A DNA stretch of 64,000 nt from Denitromonas iodatirespirans (GCF_018524365.1 NZ_JAEKFT010000019.1:44790-108789), one strand, 5' to 3'; numbered from the stretch's first letter, positions 8,673-19,184 are shown. Notes: a model not told the origin generated them from the sequence alone. A program made the numbers and translations.

Positions 8673-9416
8673 TCAGGCCGTCCCCTGAACCGCCTCGTCA
8701 GGATAGTGCGACGGGAACAGGCGCCGCATTTCCCCCTCGATCCAGGCCTCTGCACGACGATTGACCTCGTCCGGCGCCAGACCGGTCGGGTCGATGGCCG
8801 GCCCGATGCTGACCACGATCTCGCCCGGTTGTTTGACGAAGGCGTTGCGACGCCAGCAATCGCCCGCGTTGTGGGCGATCGGCAGCACCGGCACACCGGC
8901 CTTGATGCTCAGCCAGGCGCCGCCCGGCTTGTAGCGCCGCGTGGTGCCCGGGGCGACGCGCGTGCCTTCCGGGAACACCACCACGTAGAACCCTTCGCTC
9001 AAGCGCGCCTTGCCCTGCTCCGTCACCTGGGTCAGCGCGTCCTTGCCGGCAGCGCGATCGATGGCGATGTTCGGCATCTTGCCCAGCCCCCAGCCGAAGA
9101 ACGGCAGGCGCAGCAGCTCGCGTTTGAGCACGAAGCAGATCGGCGGCAGGATGCGCTGCAGCGCGATGGTTTCCCAGGCCGACTGGTGCTTGCACAGCAC
9201 CACGCAGGGCGATTCGGGAATATTCTCGGCGCCGATCACCCGATGGCGGATCCCCAGCAGATAGCGAATGAACCACATGGCGATGGTGGTCCAGCCGCCG
9301 ATCAGGCGGTAGCGCAGCTGCGGCGGCAGCGGCGTGCTGAGCATGCCGACCAGCGCGAACACCGGCGTGATGAAGACCAGCACGATGGCAAACAGGGTTG
9401 AGCGAATCAGGGGCAT
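8673..9416 (-). CDS. plsC: 1-acyl-sn-glycerol-3-phosphate acyltransferase
   Basis: A 247-residue inner-membrane enzyme that acylates lysophosphatidate to phosphatidate in phospholipid synthesis. An N-terminal hydrophobic segment is followed by the PlsC acyltransferase motifs: KHQSAWE, with Glu in place of the usual Asp of HX4D, and VVVFPEGTR in the glycerol-phosphate binding block. Start 9416 (MPLIRSTLF) was chosen over 9440, which would overlap gmhB; the gap to gmhB is then 7 bp. It is the last gene of the glyQ-glyS-gmhB-plsC run. The HX4E variant is, to my knowledge, found in proteobacterial homologues and is not a sign of inactivation. Confidence 0.92.
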   Translation of the reverse strand: MPLIRSTLFAIVLVFITPVFALVGMLSTPLPPQLRYRLIGGWTTIAMWFIRYLLGIRHRVIGAENIPESPCVVLCKHQSAWETIALQRILPPICFVLKRELLRLPFFGWGLGKMPNIAIDRAAGKDALTQVTEQGKARLSEGFYVVVFPEGTRVAPGTTRRYKPGGAWLSIKAGVPVLPIAHNAGDCWRRNAFVKQPGEIVVSIGPAIDPTGLAPDEVNRRAEAWIEGEMRRLFPSHYPDEAVQGTA

Positions 9417-9423
9417 GGCCAGG

Positions 9424-9957
9424 TCAGTCCAGCAAGGCATCCGCGACGGCGGACAGGTCGGGGAAGATCAGAGTGTCGGGTGGCAGATCGGGGTCTTCGC
9501 GGGTCCGCTGGCCCTTGCCAGTGAGCACCAGATAGGTCTTGCAACCGGCGGCCTGCCCGGCCTGCAGGTCGCGCAGGCTGTCGCCCACCATCGGCACGCC
9601 GGTCAGGTCGACGTTGAAACGCGATTCGATCTGCCGGAACAGGCCCGGCTTGGGCTTGCGACAGTCGCAGGTGGAATCGGCGGCATGCGGGCAGAAAAAG
9701 ATCGCGTCGAGTCGGCCGCCGACCTGGGCCAGCGCCTCGACCATCTTGGCGTGAATGGCGTTGAGCGTATCCATGCCGAACAGGCCGCGACCGACGCCGG
9801 ACTGGTTGGAGGCCAGCACCACGCGCCAGCCCGACTGGTTGAGGCGCGCGATGGCCTCGAGCGAGCCGGCGATCGGCACCCACTCGTCGGGCGACTTGAT
9901 GAACTGGTCGGAGTCCTGGTTGATGACGCCGTCCCGGTCGAGAATGATCATGTTCAT
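9424..9957 (-). CDS. gmhB: D-glycero-beta-D-manno-heptose-1,7-bisphosphate 7-phosphatase
   Basis: A 177-residue HAD-superfamily phosphatase that removes the 7-phosphate in ADP-heptose synthesis for the LPS core; cytoplasmic. The HAD DxD nucleophile motif is LDRDGVIN near the N-terminus. The zinc-binding loop CPHAADSTCDCRKPKPG is diagnostic of GmhB, and motif IV is MVGDSLRD. The start could be 9957 or the second Met at 9951. It lies 28 bp after glyS and 7 bp before plsC on the same strand. Confidence 0.95.
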   Translation of the reverse strand: MNMIILDRDGVINQDSDQFIKSPDEWVPIAGSLEAIARLNQSGWRVVLASNQSGVGRGLFGMDTLNAIHAKMVEALAQVGGRLDAIFFCPHAADSTCDCRKPKPGLFRQIESRFNVDLTGVPMVGDSLRDLQAGQAAGCKTYLVLTGKGQRTREDPDLPPDTLIFPDLSAVADALLD

Positions 9958-9985
9958 GCCACCGCCTCCCGGCGAACGAAACGCC

Positions 9986-12070
9986 TCACACCGACAACCG
10001 CGACAGGTCGGCGACCCGGTTCATCTGGCGCGCCAGCGCGGCCAGCAGCGCCAGCCGGTTGGCGCGGATCAGCGGCTCCTCGGCCATCACCATGACGTCT
10101 TCGAAGAAGCGGTCCACCGCCGCGCGCAGGCCGGCCAGCAGCCGCAGCGCCTCGGTATCGTCTTCGTTGTCATAGCAGGCGGCCAGTTGCGGCGACAGCG
10201 CATTGAGCTGCTCGAACAAGGCCTTCTCGGCCGGCTCCTGCAGCAAGGTGACGTCCGGCGCGCCCGGCGGCGTGTCGGTTTTCTTGAGGATGTTGACGAT
10301 GCGCTTGTTGGCCGCGGCCAGCGCTTCGGCCTCGGGCAGCGCACGGAAAGCGGCCACCGCGGCCAGCCGTGCCGGCACCCGGTCGATGCGCATCGGGTTG
10401 AGCGCCAGCACCGCGTCGATCTCTTCGCCGGCGTGGCCGGCTTCGCGCAGCAGATGGCGCAGGCGGTCCTGCATGAAGACGAGCAACGGCTCGGCCACCG
10501 GTTCGGTGAGCGTGTGCGCGTCGAAGCCCTGGACAGCGTCAGCGACAAGGGCCGAGAGGTCGAGCGGCAGCGGCGTTTCCATCAGGATGCGCAGCACGCC
10601 GAGCGCCGCGCGGCGCAGACCGAACGGGTCCTTGTCGCCGGTCGGCACCTGGCCGATGCCGAAGAAGCCGACCAGCGCGTCGAGCTTGTCGGCCAGCGCC
10701 ACGGCGGCGGCCACATTGCCCTGCGGCAAGGCATCGCCGGCAAAGCGCGGACGATAATGCGCCTCGATGGCATCGGCCACCATGTCGCCTTCGCCGTCGT
10801 TGAGCGCGTAGTAGCGGCCCATCACCCCTTGCAGTTCGGGAAACTCGCCGACCATGTCGGTCACCAGATCGGCCTTGGCCAGCCGAGCAGCACGCCGCGC
10901 GGCCGTCTCGTCGGCGCCGAGACGGGCGGTGATCTTGCCGGCCAGCGCTTCGAGGCGCCCGACCCGGCCGAGCACGCTGCCCAGCTTGTTGTGATAGACC
11001 ACGCTGCCAAGACGCTCGATGCGATCGGCCAGCGGCTGCTTGCGGTCGGTGTCGAAGAAGAAGCGCGCATCGGCCAGGCGCGGGCGCACCACGCGCTGGT
11101 TGCCGGTGATGATGTTCGACGGATCCTGCGGCGCCATGTTCGAGACGATCAGGAAGCGGTTGAGCAGCTTGCCCTCGGCGTCGAACAGCGGAAAGTATTT
11201 CTGGTTGGCCCGCATGGTGAGGATCAGGCATTCCTGCGGCACGGCCAGGAAGTCGGCCTCGAATTCGCCCACATACACCGTCGGATGCTCGACCAGCGCG
11301 GCCACCTCATCGAGCAGATCGGCGTACTCGTCGAGGCTGGCGCTCTGCCGGGCCGCCTCGGCGGTGAGCTGCGCCTCGATCTCGGCACGGCGCTCGTCGA
11401 AATTGGGGATCACCTTGCCTTCGGCCAGCAAGGTGGTTTCGTAGGCATCGGCGTTGGCCACGGCCAGTTCGCCACGGCTCATGAAGCGGTGCCCCATGGT
11501 GACGTTGCCGGCGTCCAGATCCAGCACCCGCCCCGGCACGACGCGTTCGCCATGCATCAGGATGAGCTTGTGCACCGGACGCACGAACTGCGCCTCGCCG
11601 GCGCCCCAGCGCATCACCTTGGGAATCGGCAGTGCCTTGACGGCGATGCCGACCACCTCGGCCAGCACGGCGTCGAGCGAGGCGCCCGGCACCTGGCTGG
11701 TGTAGAACAGCGCCTCGGCCTTGCCGTCCATGCGGCGTTCGAACTTCGGAATCTCGGCCGGATCGATGCCCTTGGCTTCGAGCTTCTTGAGCAGCGGTGC
11801 CTTGGGCGTGCCGTCGGCCTCCAGCGCCACGGCCACCGGCATCAGCTTCTCGGTGACTTCACGCGCGGCGGCGGACTCGCGCACGGCGGCGATGGTTACC
11901 GCCAGGCGGCGCGGCGAGGCGTAGGGGCGGCACACGGCGTCGGCATCGGCCAGATCGCGCGCCACCAGTTCTTCATGAATGCGGCGGGCAAAGGCTTCGC
12001 CCAGGCGCGGCAGGGCCTTGGGCGGCAGTTCTTCGGTGAGCAGTTCGACGAGCAGGGTCGCGTTGGGCAT
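9986..12070 (-). CDS. glyS: Glycyl-tRNA synthetase beta subunit
   Basis: A 694-residue beta chain of the alpha2-beta2 bacterial glycyl-tRNA synthetase, responsible for tRNA binding. The N-terminus ([20 protein letters not shown]) is highly characteristic, as is the HD-like middle region ([18 protein letters not shown]). The ATG at 12070 shares one base with the glyQ stop (TGATG). A GTG one codon earlier (12073) is also possible and would give a 4-bp overlap. Both imply translational coupling, giving matched amounts of the two subunits. Confidence 0.97.
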   Translation of the reverse strand: MPNATLLVELLTEELPPKALPRLGEAFARRIHEELVARDLADADAVCRPYASPRRLAVTIAAVRESAAAREVTEKLMPVAVALEADGTPKAPLLKKLEAKGIDPAEIPKFERRMDGKAEALFYTSQVPGASLDAVLAEVVGIAVKALPIPKVMRWGAGEAQFVRPVHKLILMHGERVVPGRVLDLDAGNVTMGHRFMSRGELAVANADAYETTLLAEGKVIPNFDERRAEIEAQLTAEAARQSASLDEYADLLDEVAALVEHPTVYVGEFEADFLAVPQECLILTMRANQKYFPLFDAEGKLLNRFLIVSNMAPQDPSNIITGNQRVVRPRLADARFFFDTDRKQPLADRIERLGSVVYHNKLGSVLGRVGRLEALAGKITARLGADETAARRAARLAKADLVTDMVGEFPELQGVMGRYYALNDGEGDMVADAIEAHYRPRFAGDALPQGNVAAAVALADKLDALVGFFGIGQVPTGDKDPFGLRRAALGVLRILMETPLPLDLSALVADAVQGFDAHTLTEPVAEPLLVFMQDRLRHLLREAGHAGEEIDAVLALNPMRIDRVPARLAAVAAFRALPEAEALAAANKRIVNILKKTDTPPGAPDVTLLQEPAEKALFEQLNALSPQLAACYDNEDDTEALRLLAGLRAAVDRFFEDVMVMAEEPLIRANRLALLAALARQMNRVADLSRLSV

Positions 12071-12996
12071 CACGCGGCCTCCTTGGAATTCGGTTGAGCC
12101 TCGCCCAGCATGGGGAAGCCGAGGGCCTCGCGCGAGGCGAAATAAGCGGCCGCCACGCTGCGCGACAGGTTGCGGATGCGGCCGATGTAGGCGGCGCGCT
12201 CGGTCACCGAAATGGCGCCGCGCGCATCGAGCAGGTTGAACGAGTGACCGGCCTTGAGCACCATCTCGTAGGCGGGCAACGCCAGATTGGCCTCGATCAG
12301 CCGCTTGGCTTCAGACTCGTAGCCGGAGAACAGCGAGAACAGGAAGTCGACGTTGGCATGCTCGAAGTTGTAGGTCGACTGCTCGACCTCGTTCTGGTGA
12401 TACACGTCGCCGTAGCTCACCGGGCGGCCGTCGGGGGCGACCGACCACACCAGGTCGTACACGTTCTCGACGCCCTGCAGATACATGGCCAGGCGCTCGA
12501 GACCGTAGGTGATCTCGCCCAGCACCGGTTTGCAGTCGATGCCGCCGACCTGCTGGAAGTAGGTGAACTGCGTCACCTCCATGCCGTCGAGCCACACCTC
12601 CCAGCCCAGGCCCCAGGCGCCCAGCGTGGGGTTCTCCCAGTCGTCCTCGACGAAGCGGATGTCGTGCACATGGGTGTCGATGCCCAGCGCGCGCAGCGAA
12701 TCCAGGTACAGCTCCTGGATGTTCAGCGGCGACGGCTTCATCACCACCTGAAACTGGTAGTAGTGCTGCAGACGGTTGGGGTTCTCGCCATAGCGGCCGT
12801 CCTTGGGACGGCGCGAGGGCTGCACATAGGCCGCATGCCAGGGCTCCGGGCCGATGGCGCGCAGGAAGGTGGCGGTGTGCGAAGTGCCGGCGCCGACTTC
12901 CAGATCGTAGGGCTGGAGCAGCACGCAGCCGCGCTCGCCCCAGAAATTCTGCAGGCGGAGGATGATTTCTTGAAACGTCGGTTTTTTCACGGACAT
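12070..12996 (-). CDS. glyQ: Glycyl-tRNA synthetase alpha subunit
   Basis: A 308-residue catalytic subunit that activates glycine and charges tRNA-Gly with GlyS. The class II core is clear: [20 protein letters not shown], then [19 protein letters not shown], and the downstream [20 protein letters not shown]. Length is normal. A ~130-bp gap separates it from lnt upstream, so its promoter probably lies there. Confidence 0.97.
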   Translation of the reverse strand: MSVKKPTFQEIILRLQNFWGERGCVLLQPYDLEVGAGTSHTATFLRAIGPEPWHAAYVQPSRRPKDGRYGENPNRLQHYYQFQVVMKPSPLNIQELYLDSLRALGIDTHVHDIRFVEDDWENPTLGAWGLGWEVWLDGMEVTQFTYFQQVGGIDCKPVLGEITYGLERLAMYLQGVENVYDLVWSVAPDGRPVSYGDVYHQNEVEQSTYNFEHANVDFLFSLFSGYESEAKRLIEANLALPAYEMVLKAGHSFNLLDARGAISVTERAAYIGRIRNLSRSVAAAYFASREALGFPMLGEAQPNSKEAA

Positions 12997-13127
12997 GGGC
13001 GCAGCGGCCGGGTGAGGGCCGCGAGAGAAGCAAAACGCCGATTTTACTGGCTATTGGCCCGATGTCGAAGCGGCATCATGCCTTTTGTCATGTCGACGGC
13101 CATCGGCAGCGCCGATTGCCCCCCGAC

Positions 13128-14600
13128 TCAACGCCGCCAGCGACGCCACATCGCCGGCAACAGGGCCAATCCCGCCAGCGCCAAGGCCAGCGCATCGCCC
13201 CAGCGCAGGTAGGGCGTGAGGCCGGTCATGCCTTGCACCGAGAGCGTGAGCACGTCGCGGGTGAACGGTGGCAACATGCCGACGACACTGCCGTCGGGCC
13301 CGATGGCGGCGGTCATGCCGGTGTTGGTGGCGCGCAGCATCGGCCGGCCGGTCTCCAGCGCTCGCACACGGGCGATCTGCAGGTGCTGCGGCTGGGCGAA
13401 GGAATCGCCATACCAGGCCAGGTTCGACAGATTGACCAGGATGCCCGCCTCGCCGGCGCGGTGGCGGATCTCCTCGCCGAAGGCATCTTCGTAGCAGATG
13501 TTGAGCGCGAGGCGCTGGCCGGCCAGCTCGATCAGCGGCTGATCGGCGCTGCCGCCGGTCTGGTCCGACATGGGAATCTTGGCCAGGCGGTAGAACCAGT
13601 CGAAGGTCGGCGGCGAATACTCGCCGAAAGGCACCAGATGCTGCTTGGCATAGGTCTGCACCGCCCCGTCGCCGACCGTGCGGGCGGCGTTGTAGATGCG
13701 CCCCTCGGCATCGCGCATGAAGACCCCGACGATCGCCTCGCCGCCCCCCTTGGCAGCGCTGGCGCCCATCGCGGCCAAGTAGCCGACGGGCAGATGGTCG
13801 GCCAGCATCGGCAGCGTCGACTCGGGTAGCACCACGATCTGCGCCGGATGGTTGCGCACCAGCTCCAGGTTCAGCGCCAGCCACTGCTGCAGCCGCTCGG
13901 GCTGCCATTTGAGATCCTGCTCGATATTGGTCTGCACCAGGGCCACGCGCACCGGTTCGCCGTCGGGCACGGTCCACGTCACCGAGCGCAGGCTCTGGCC
14001 CAATCCCAGCAACAGCACGGCCGATACGCCCCACGGCAGCAATCGCCCCGGACCGCGCTGGATCATGATGCCCAGCCCGGCGGCCAGCATGGCCACCAAC
14101 GCGCTGACGCCGTAGACGCCGAGCACCGGAAAAAATCCGGCCAGCGGGCTGGGCGGCGTCTGCGAATAGCCGATGGCCAGCCATGGGAAACCGGTCAGCA
14201 CCCAGCCGCGCAGCCACTCGCTGAGCGCCCACAGGCCGCCGGCCAGCAAGGCATCGCGCGCCGAGCGCCCGCTGCGCCAGCGCACGAACAGCGCGCTGGC
14301 CAGCGCCGGCCACAGCGCCAGGTAGGTGCAGAACAGGAAAATGCAGAACCCGGCCAGGACCGAGGGCATGCCGCCGAAGCGGTGCAAGGCCACGTACAGC
14401 CAGGAGACGCCGCCGAGGAATGCACCCAGCCCCCAGGCCAGGCCGATGGCGAAGCCGAAACCGGCCCGCCGCTGGCGCGCCAGCAGACCGAAGAGCACGG
14501 CCAGGCTGACGACAGCGGCAGGAAACAGCTGAAACGGAGCAAAACCGAGGACCGAGGCGATGCCGGCGAGCATCGCCACCAGCGGCAGGCGAAGGCGCAT
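13128..14600 (-). CDS. lnt: Apolipoprotein N-acyltransferase
   Basis: A 490-residue inner-membrane enzyme that adds the third acyl chain to lipoproteins. About six hydrophobic N-terminal segments are followed by a carbon-nitrogen hydrolase domain (~225-440). The catalytic triad appears as Glu in VLPESTLP, Lys in AKQHLVPFGEYSP and Cys in LNICYEDAFG. The C-terminus is a final membrane helix ending in WRRWRR. The start overlaps the corC stop by one base (TGATG), the usual corC-lnt pairing. Confidence 0.96.
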   Translation of the reverse strand: MRLRLPLVAMLAGIASVLGFAPFQLFPAAVVSLAVLFGLLARQRRAGFGFAIGLAWGLGAFLGGVSWLYVALHRFGGMPSVLAGFCIFLFCTYLALWPALASALFVRWRSGRSARDALLAGGLWALSEWLRGWVLTGFPWLAIGYSQTPPSPLAGFFPVLGVYGVSALVAMLAAGLGIMIQRGPGRLLPWGVSAVLLLGLGQSLRSVTWTVPDGEPVRVALVQTNIEQDLKWQPERLQQWLALNLELVRNHPAQIVVLPESTLPMLADHLPVGYLAAMGASAAKGGGEAIVGVFMRDAEGRIYNAARTVGDGAVQTYAKQHLVPFGEYSPPTFDWFYRLAKIPMSDQTGGSADQPLIELAGQRLALNICYEDAFGEEIRHRAGEAGILVNLSNLAWYGDSFAQPQHLQIARVRALETGRPMLRATNTGMTAAIGPDGSVVGMLPPFTRDVLTLSVQGMTGLTPYLRWGDALALALAGLALLPAMWRRWRR

Positions 14601-15442
14601 CAGGACTCCGCGGGCGCGGGTTTGGGGCCGAGCTCGACCAGCAGGGTGTGCACCCGCCGGCTGTCGGCGCGCAGCACCGTGATGCGAAGGCCGTCGAGCA
14701 AGATCGTCTCGCCGCGCTTGGGCAGGCGGCCGAGGTGGCGGATCACCAGGCCGCCGATGGTGTCGCAGTCTTCTTCGCTGAAATCGCGGGCGAAGGCCTC
14801 GTTGAAGTCTTCGATTTCGGTGGTGGCCTTGACCCGGTAGCGGCCTTGCTGGTCGATGCGGATGTTGTCTTCGACCTCGTCGAAGTCGAACTCGTCCTCG
14901 ATGTCGCCGACGATCTGTTCGAGCACATCCTCGATGGTCACCAGGCCGGCCACGCCGCCGTATTCGTCCACCACGATGGCCATGTGATTGCGGCTGACGC
15001 GAAACTCGCGCAGCAGCACGTTGAGACGCTTGGACTCGGGCACGAACACCGCCGGTCGCAGCATGTCGCGCAGGTCGAATTCGCGCCCGGCAAAGTAGCG
15101 CAGCAAGTCCTTGGCCATCAGGATGCCGATCACGTCGTCGCGGTTTTCACCCACCACCGGGAAGCGCGAATGGGCGGTGTCGATGACCGTGTCGGCGATG
15201 GCCTCCATCGGCGCGTCAAGCTGGATGACGTCCATCTGGGCACGCGGCACCATCACTTCGCGCACCTGCATGTCGGACACCTGCAAGGCGCCTTCGATGA
15301 TCGACAGCGCATCGGCATCGAGCAGATTGCGCTCGAAGGCGGAATTGAGCAGCGCCATCAGCTCGTCGCGATCTTCCGGCTCGGGGGACAGCAAGGCCGA
15401 CAGGCGGTCCAGCAGACTAGGTCGACTCGGGGGGTTATCCAT
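14600..15442 (-). CDS. corC: CorC/HlyC-type CBS-domain protein
   Basis: A 280-residue cytoplasmic protein with two CBS domains (~70-190; motifs REVMVPRAQMDVI and HMAIVVDEYGGVAGLVTIED) and a CorC_HlyC transporter-associated domain (~200-275). It lacks the DUF21 membrane part found in longer relatives. The family has been linked to Mg2+/Co2+ efflux in Salmonella, but the biochemical role is uncertain. The ybeY-corC-lnt order is conserved widely. It lies 46 bp downstream of ybeY and overlaps lnt by one base. Confidence 0.92.
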   Translation of the reverse strand: MDNPPSRPSLLDRLSALLSPEPEDRDELMALLNSAFERNLLDADALSIIEGALQVSDMQVREVMVPRAQMDVIQLDAPMEAIADTVIDTAHSRFPVVGENRDDVIGILMAKDLLRYFAGREFDLRDMLRPAVFVPESKRLNVLLREFRVSRNHMAIVVDEYGGVAGLVTIEDVLEQIVGDIEDEFDFDEVEDNIRIDQQGRYRVKATTEIEDFNEAFARDFSEEDCDTIGGLVIRHLGRLPKRGETILLDGLRITVLRADSRRVHTLLVELGPKPAPAES

Positions 15443-15488
15443 TCAGCGGGTCAGGCTCACAGCGGAAAAATCGGTCATCGGGGGTAAA

Positions 15489-16202
15489 TCATTGCGCATA
15501 CGGATCAGGATAGCCGAGGCTGGCCAGAATCTCCCGCTCCATCGCTTCCATGGCGTCGGCATCGGCGTCGTTTTCATGGTCCATCCCCTGCAGGTGAAGC
15601 ATGCCGTGCACCACCAGGTGCGCCAGATGGGCGCTCAGCGATTTGCCCTGCGCCTCGGCCTCGCGCACCACCACGGGCAGGCAGATCACCAGGTCCCCGG
15701 TCAGCGCGCCGTCCGATTCATCGTAGACAAAGGTCAGCACATTGGTGGCGGTGTCCTTGCCCCGGTAGGTTTCGTTCAGATGGCGCCCTTCGGCCTCGCC
15801 GACCCAGCGCAGCGTCACGCGGGCGTCGCGCAGCAAGGCGGCACGGGCCCACTGGCGGATCTGCTTCTTGCGCGGGCGCAGGCGCTTGCCCTCTTCGTCG
15901 GCCGGCACCGCGTTCTGCACGCTCAAAGTCAGCGTCGGCTCGGCGTCGAGCTCGGAGCCGCCGGGCAAGGCCTCGACCTGCAGCATCAGCAGATTGCAGG
16001 CGGCCGGTTTCAGGCTGATGACAGGCACGCCGTCGGCGGTTTCGGCCTGCAGCTCGACATCGCCCTCGTCGGCGAAGGGCAGGCCCAGCGTCAGCGTGCG
16101 TCCATCCGGCCAGCGCAGCTCGATGGCCTCGGCCTTGAGCGCCCGGCTACGGCCCTGGCTGTCGATGGCATGAAAGCCCGGCCGCTCATTCGTCTTCGTC
16201 AT
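15489..16202 (-). CDS. ybeY: Endoribonuclease YbeY with an N-terminal extension
   Basis: YbeY is a zinc-dependent RNase for 16S rRNA 3'-end maturation and ribosome quality control. The C-terminal ~155 residues are a standard YbeY domain, with the metal motif [18 protein letters not shown] (HGxLHLxGxDH) and [12 protein letters not shown]. The predicted protein has 237 residues, about 75 more than usual. The extension ([20 protein letters not shown] and following) resembles a small beta-rich domain I do not recognise. The long start at 16202 is supported by AAGGAG seven bases upstream, whereas the internal Met73 (15986) has no ribosome site. It overlaps phoH by 17 bp. Confidence 0.9.
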   Translation of the reverse strand: MTKTNERPGFHAIDSQGRSRALKAEAIELRWPDGRTLTLGLPFADEGDVELQAETADGVPVISLKPAACNLLMLQVEALPGGSELDAEPTLTLSVQNAVPADEEGKRLRPRKKQIRQWARAALLRDARVTLRWVGEAEGRHLNETYRGKDTATNVLTFVYDESDGALTGDLVICLPVVVREAEAQGKSLSAHLAHLVVHGMLHLQGMDHENDADADAMEAMEREILASLGYPDPYAQ

Positions 16203-17181
16203 GCGTGCGCTCCTTGTTGCGCTCCCGCTCCGCCTTCTCGCGGCGCTTGTTCATCAGTTCGTAGGCCTCGACGATGCGCGCCACCAGCGGGTGACGCACC
16301 ACGTCTTCCTTGAGAAATTCGGTAAAGGCAATGCCGCGCACGTTGGACAGGATCTCGCAGGCTTCGCGCAGGCCGCTGCGCGTGCCGCGCGGCAGGTCGA
16401 CCTGGGTGAGGTCGCCGGTCACCACCGCCTTGGCGCCGATGCCGACGCGGGTGAGGAACATCTTCATCTGCTCGGGCGTAGTGTTCTGCGCCTCGTCGAG
16501 GATGATGAAGGCGCGGTTGAGCGTGCGCCCGCGCATGAAGGCCAGCGGCGCGATCTCGATGATGCCGCGCTCGAACAACTTGCCCACGCGCTCGTAGCCG
16601 AGCAGGTCGTTGAGCGCGTCGTAGAGCGGGCGCAGGTAGGGGTCGACCTTCTGGCTCAGGTCGCCGGGCAGGAAGCCGAGCCGCTCGCCGGCCTCGACCG
16701 CCGGTCGGGTCAGGATGATGCGCTCGACATGCTCGCGCTCGAGCGCATCGACCGCGCTGGCCACGGCGAGAAAGGTCTTGCCCGTGCCCGCCGGCCCGAT
16801 GCCGAAGGTGATGTCGTATTCCTGGATCTGCTTGAGGTATTGCACCTGGCGCGGCGTGCGCCCGTGCAGATCGGGCTTGCGCGTGAGCAGGGCCGGTGCG
16901 TCGTCATGCAGCTCGCCCTCGTTGGCCAGCTCGATCAGCCCGAGCTGGATGTCGTCCACGCTCAGATGTTCGTTCGACTGCGCGTAGAAATGCTTGAGCG
17001 CATGCACTGCCCGCTGCGCCTTGGCCGGCTGGCCGAGCAGCGTGAAATGCTCGCCGCGCCGCGCGATGGCGATGTCGTAGGCCGCCTCGATCTGGCGCAG
17101 GTTCTCGTCCAGGGTGCCGCACAAATTGACGAGCCGGCTGTTATCCAGCGGCTCGAGGACCAACTCCAGGGTTTTCGCCAC
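16186..17181 (-). CDS. ybeZ: PhoH-like ATPase (YbeZ)
   Basis: A 331-residue cytoplasmic P-loop protein with Walker [10 protein letters not shown] and Walker [11 protein letters not shown], and the PhoH-family [16 protein letters not shown] segment. An N-terminal KH-like region precedes the ATPase core. YbeZ works with YbeY in rRNA and RNA processing, which matches the overlap with ybeY. Its ATG directly abuts the miaB stop. The C-terminal tail is strongly charged ([20 protein letters not shown]) and its coding sequence carries the ybeY ribosome-binding site. Confidence 0.94.
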   Translation of the reverse strand: MAKTLELVLEPLDNSRLVNLCGTLDENLRQIEAAYDIAIARRGEHFTLLGQPAKAQRAVHALKHFYAQSNEHLSVDDIQLGLIELANEGELHDDAPALLTRKPDLHGRTPRQVQYLKQIQEYDITFGIGPAGTGKTFLAVASAVDALEREHVERIILTRPAVEAGERLGFLPGDLSQKVDPYLRPLYDALNDLLGYERVGKLFERGIIEIAPLAFMRGRTLNRAFIILDEAQNTTPEQMKMFLTRVGIGAKAVVTGDLTQVDLPRGTRSGLREACEILSNVRGIAFTEFLKEDVVRHPLVARIVEAYELMNKRREKAERERNKERTHDEDE

Positions 17182-18519
17182 TCAGTGTTCCCGCGTCACG
17201 ATGTCGCCGCGCAAACTGTGCGGCAGTGCCGAGGTGATGGTGACATCGACGAACTGGCCGATCAAGCGGGCGTTGCCGGTGAAGTTGACCACCCGGTTGT
17301 TGTCGGTGCGCGCCGCCAGCTCGTCGGCCGACTTCTTCGACGGCCCTTCGACCAGCACCCGCTGCACCGTGCCGACCATCGCCTGGCTGATCGCCTGGGC
17401 CTGCTCGTCGATGCGCTTTTGCAGCCGCGCCAGCCAAGCCAGCTTCTCGGTCTGCGGCACCGGATCGGCCAGATCGGCCGCCGGCGTGCCCGGCCGCGCG
17501 CTGTACACGAAGCTGAAGGAGGCATCGAAGCCGACCTCGTCGATCAGCTTCATGGTTTTCTCGAAATCCGCCTCGGTCTCGCCGGGGAAGCCGACGATGA
17601 AGTCCGAGGACAGCGACAGATCCGGCCGCGCGGCGCGCAGCTTGCGCACCACCGACTTGAACTCCAGCACCGAATAGCCGCGCTTCATGGCTGCCAGGAT
17701 GCGGTCGGAACCCGACTGCACCGGCAGATGCAGATGCGACACCAGTTGCGGCAGCTTCTCGTACACCTCGAACATGCGCGGCGTCATCTCGCGCGGGTGC
17801 GAGGTGGTGTAGCGCAGGCGCTCGATGCCGGGGATGCCCGCCACGCATTCGAGCAGGAAGGCAAAATCGCCTGTATCCGTGCCGGTCTTGGTCAGCGTAC
17901 CGCGCCAGGCGTTCACGTTCTGCCCCAGCAAGGTCACTTCCTTGACGCCCTGTGCCGCCAGCGTCGCCACCTCGGTCAGCACGTCGTCCAGCGGGCGCGA
18001 CACTTCCTCGCCGCGGGTATAGGGCACCACGCAGAAGGTGCAGTATTTCGAACAGCCTTCCATGATCGACACGAAGGCACTCGCCCCCTCGACGCGGGCC
18101 GGCGGCATGGCGTCGAACTTTTCGATCTCGGGGAAGGAGATGTCCACCTGCGAGCGGCCCGAGCGGCGGCGCTCGGCGATCATCTGCGGCAGGCGATGCA
18201 GGGTCTGCGGGCCGAACACCAGGTCGACATACGGCGCACGCTTGACGATGGCCTCGCCCTCCTGGCTGGCCACGCAGCCGCCCACGCCGATGATCAGGTT
18301 AGGATTTTGCTGTTTGAGCAGGCGCACCCGGCCCAGGTCGTGGAACACCCGCTCCTGCGCCTTCTCGCGCACCGAACAGGTGTTGAACAGGATCACATCG
18401 GCGTCTTCCGGCGTGTCAGTCTTGACCAGACCTTCTTCGGCGCCGAGCACATCGACCATCTTGTCCGAGTCGTACTCGTTCATCTGGCACCCGAAGGTGC
18501 GGACGAAAACTTTCTTCAT
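17182..18519 (-). CDS. miaB: tRNA-2-methylthio-N6-dimethylallyladenosine synthase
   Basis: A 445-residue radical-SAM methylthiotransferase that converts i6A37 to ms2i6A37 in tRNAs reading UNN codons. The N-terminal UPF0004 domain has its three cluster cysteines ([29 protein letters not shown]). The radical SAM motif is [17 protein letters not shown], and a C-terminal TRAM domain begins at about 375. It is the first clear gene of the miaB-phoH-ybeY-corC-lnt run and abuts phoH. Confidence 0.97.
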   Translation of the reverse strand: MKKVFVRTFGCQMNEYDSDKMVDVLGAEEGLVKTDTPEDADVILFNTCSVREKAQERVFHDLGRVRLLKQQNPNLIIGVGGCVASQEGEAIVKRAPYVDLVFGPQTLHRLPQMIAERRRSGRSQVDISFPEIEKFDAMPPARVEGASAFVSIMEGCSKYCTFCVVPYTRGEEVSRPLDDVLTEVATLAAQGVKEVTLLGQNVNAWRGTLTKTGTDTGDFAFLLECVAGIPGIERLRYTTSHPREMTPRMFEVYEKLPQLVSHLHLPVQSGSDRILAAMKRGYSVLEFKSVVRKLRAARPDLSLSSDFIVGFPGETEADFEKTMKLIDEVGFDASFSFVYSARPGTPAADLADPVPQTEKLAWLARLQKRIDEQAQAISQAMVGTVQRVLVEGPSKKSADELAARTDNNRVVNFTGNARLIGQFVDVTITSALPHSLRGDIVTREH

Positions 18520-18529
18520 GCCCGCCCCC

Positions 18530-18862
18530 TCACTGCTTCTTGCGCGCAGCCAGTGCCGCCCGTTCGTCGGCCGAGAGGATCCAGATGCGGTTCACCAGCC
18601 CCTGGAAATCCGTCTTCACCGCAACGGCGTACTTGCCGTACAGATTGGCCGGCAGCACGATCATGTTGTCGGCATTGCGCACCTGCGCCGCCGGCGACAG
18701 CAACACCTTGTGCTCGCCCAGCATCACCGATGCCCCACCCTGCGCCACCATGGTGGTCAGCACGGCATCTTCGGGCAATTGGCGCAAACTCTGCGCCCCG
18801 CCGACAGACGGCAGACAAAACACCGCGAGCGCGGCACACAACACAGCAAGACGTGAAATCAA
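18530..18862 (-). CDS. Small exported protein of unknown function
   Basis: A 110-residue protein with a clear signal peptide ([23 protein letters not shown]). The mature part is ~85 residues with a predicted beta-rich centre ([20 protein letters not shown]) and a positively charged tail (ALAARKKQ). It ends 10 bp before miaB on the same strand, so it may share its transcript. I do not recognise the family. A periplasmic location is inferred from the signal peptide. Confidence 0.7.
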   Translation of the reverse strand: MISRLAVLCAALAVFCLPSVGGAQSLRQLPEDAVLTTMVAQGGASVMLGEHKVLLSPAAQVRNADNMIVLPANLYGKYAVAVKTDFQGLVNRIWILSADERAALAARKKQ

Positions 18863-19021
18863 AGCAGAACCCGAACCGTTTCGCCCATGGCGAAACCCTT
18901 AAGCGGCAAGGCGAAGATGTTCGCCGAAGCCCCTCGAAAAGTCAATGCAAGCGCCTGATTCGACACACCAAATCCAGCACACGGCAGCCCCCGGAGCCCC
19001 TGTATTTTCATCACGAAGCGC

Positions 19022-19050
19022 TTGACAACCCCGCCCGCCTCTCCTAGCAT
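19022..19050 (+). promoter_or_regulatory. Promoter of the tRNA gene
   Basis: TTGACA (19022-19027) and TAGCAT (19045-19050) have a 17-bp spacer, and the tRNA begins 13 bases after the -10 box. This geometry fits a sigma-70 promoter for a single tRNA. Confidence 0.75.
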
Positions 19051-19062
19051 GCCGGGCTCGGC

Positions 19063-19139
19063 GGTGATGTAGCTCAGACGGTTAGAGCGATGGATTCATA
19101 ACCCATAGGTCGGCAGTTCGATTCTGCCCATCACCACCA
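19063..19139 (+). tRNA. tRNA-Met (CAU anticodon), CCA encoded
   Basis: The 77-nt cloverleaf has acceptor arms GGTGATG / CATCACC, a D-stem GCTC/GAGC, an anticodon loop TTCATAA, and a T-arm GGCAG-TTCGATT-CTGCC. The CCA end is encoded at 19137-19139. The anticodon stem ends in an A-C mismatch (ATGGA / CCCAT), unusual next to the loop. CAU can mean elongator Met or lysidine-modified Ile; the acceptor and T-stem look more like elongator Met. It is not an initiator, because it lacks the three G-C pairs in the anticodon stem. Confidence 0.9.
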
Positions 19140-19150
19140 ATCGAATTCGA

Positions 19151-19184
19151 AAGCCGTTGATCCCACCGGGTCAGCGGCTTTTTT
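19151..19184 (+). terminator. Rho-independent terminator of the tRNA gene
   Basis: AAGCCG at 19151-19156 and CGGCTT at 19175-19180 enclose inner pairs TGATCC / GGGTCA, followed by a run of six T ending at 19184. It starts 12 bases after the tRNA CCA. Confidence 0.88.

Noticed and set aside
9755..12097. A 780-codon frame on the plus strand
   Set aside because: It lies entirely antisense to glyS, whose protein is unmistakable; long open antisense frames are expected in GC-rich DNA. The His/Gln/Arg-rich product has no protein character.
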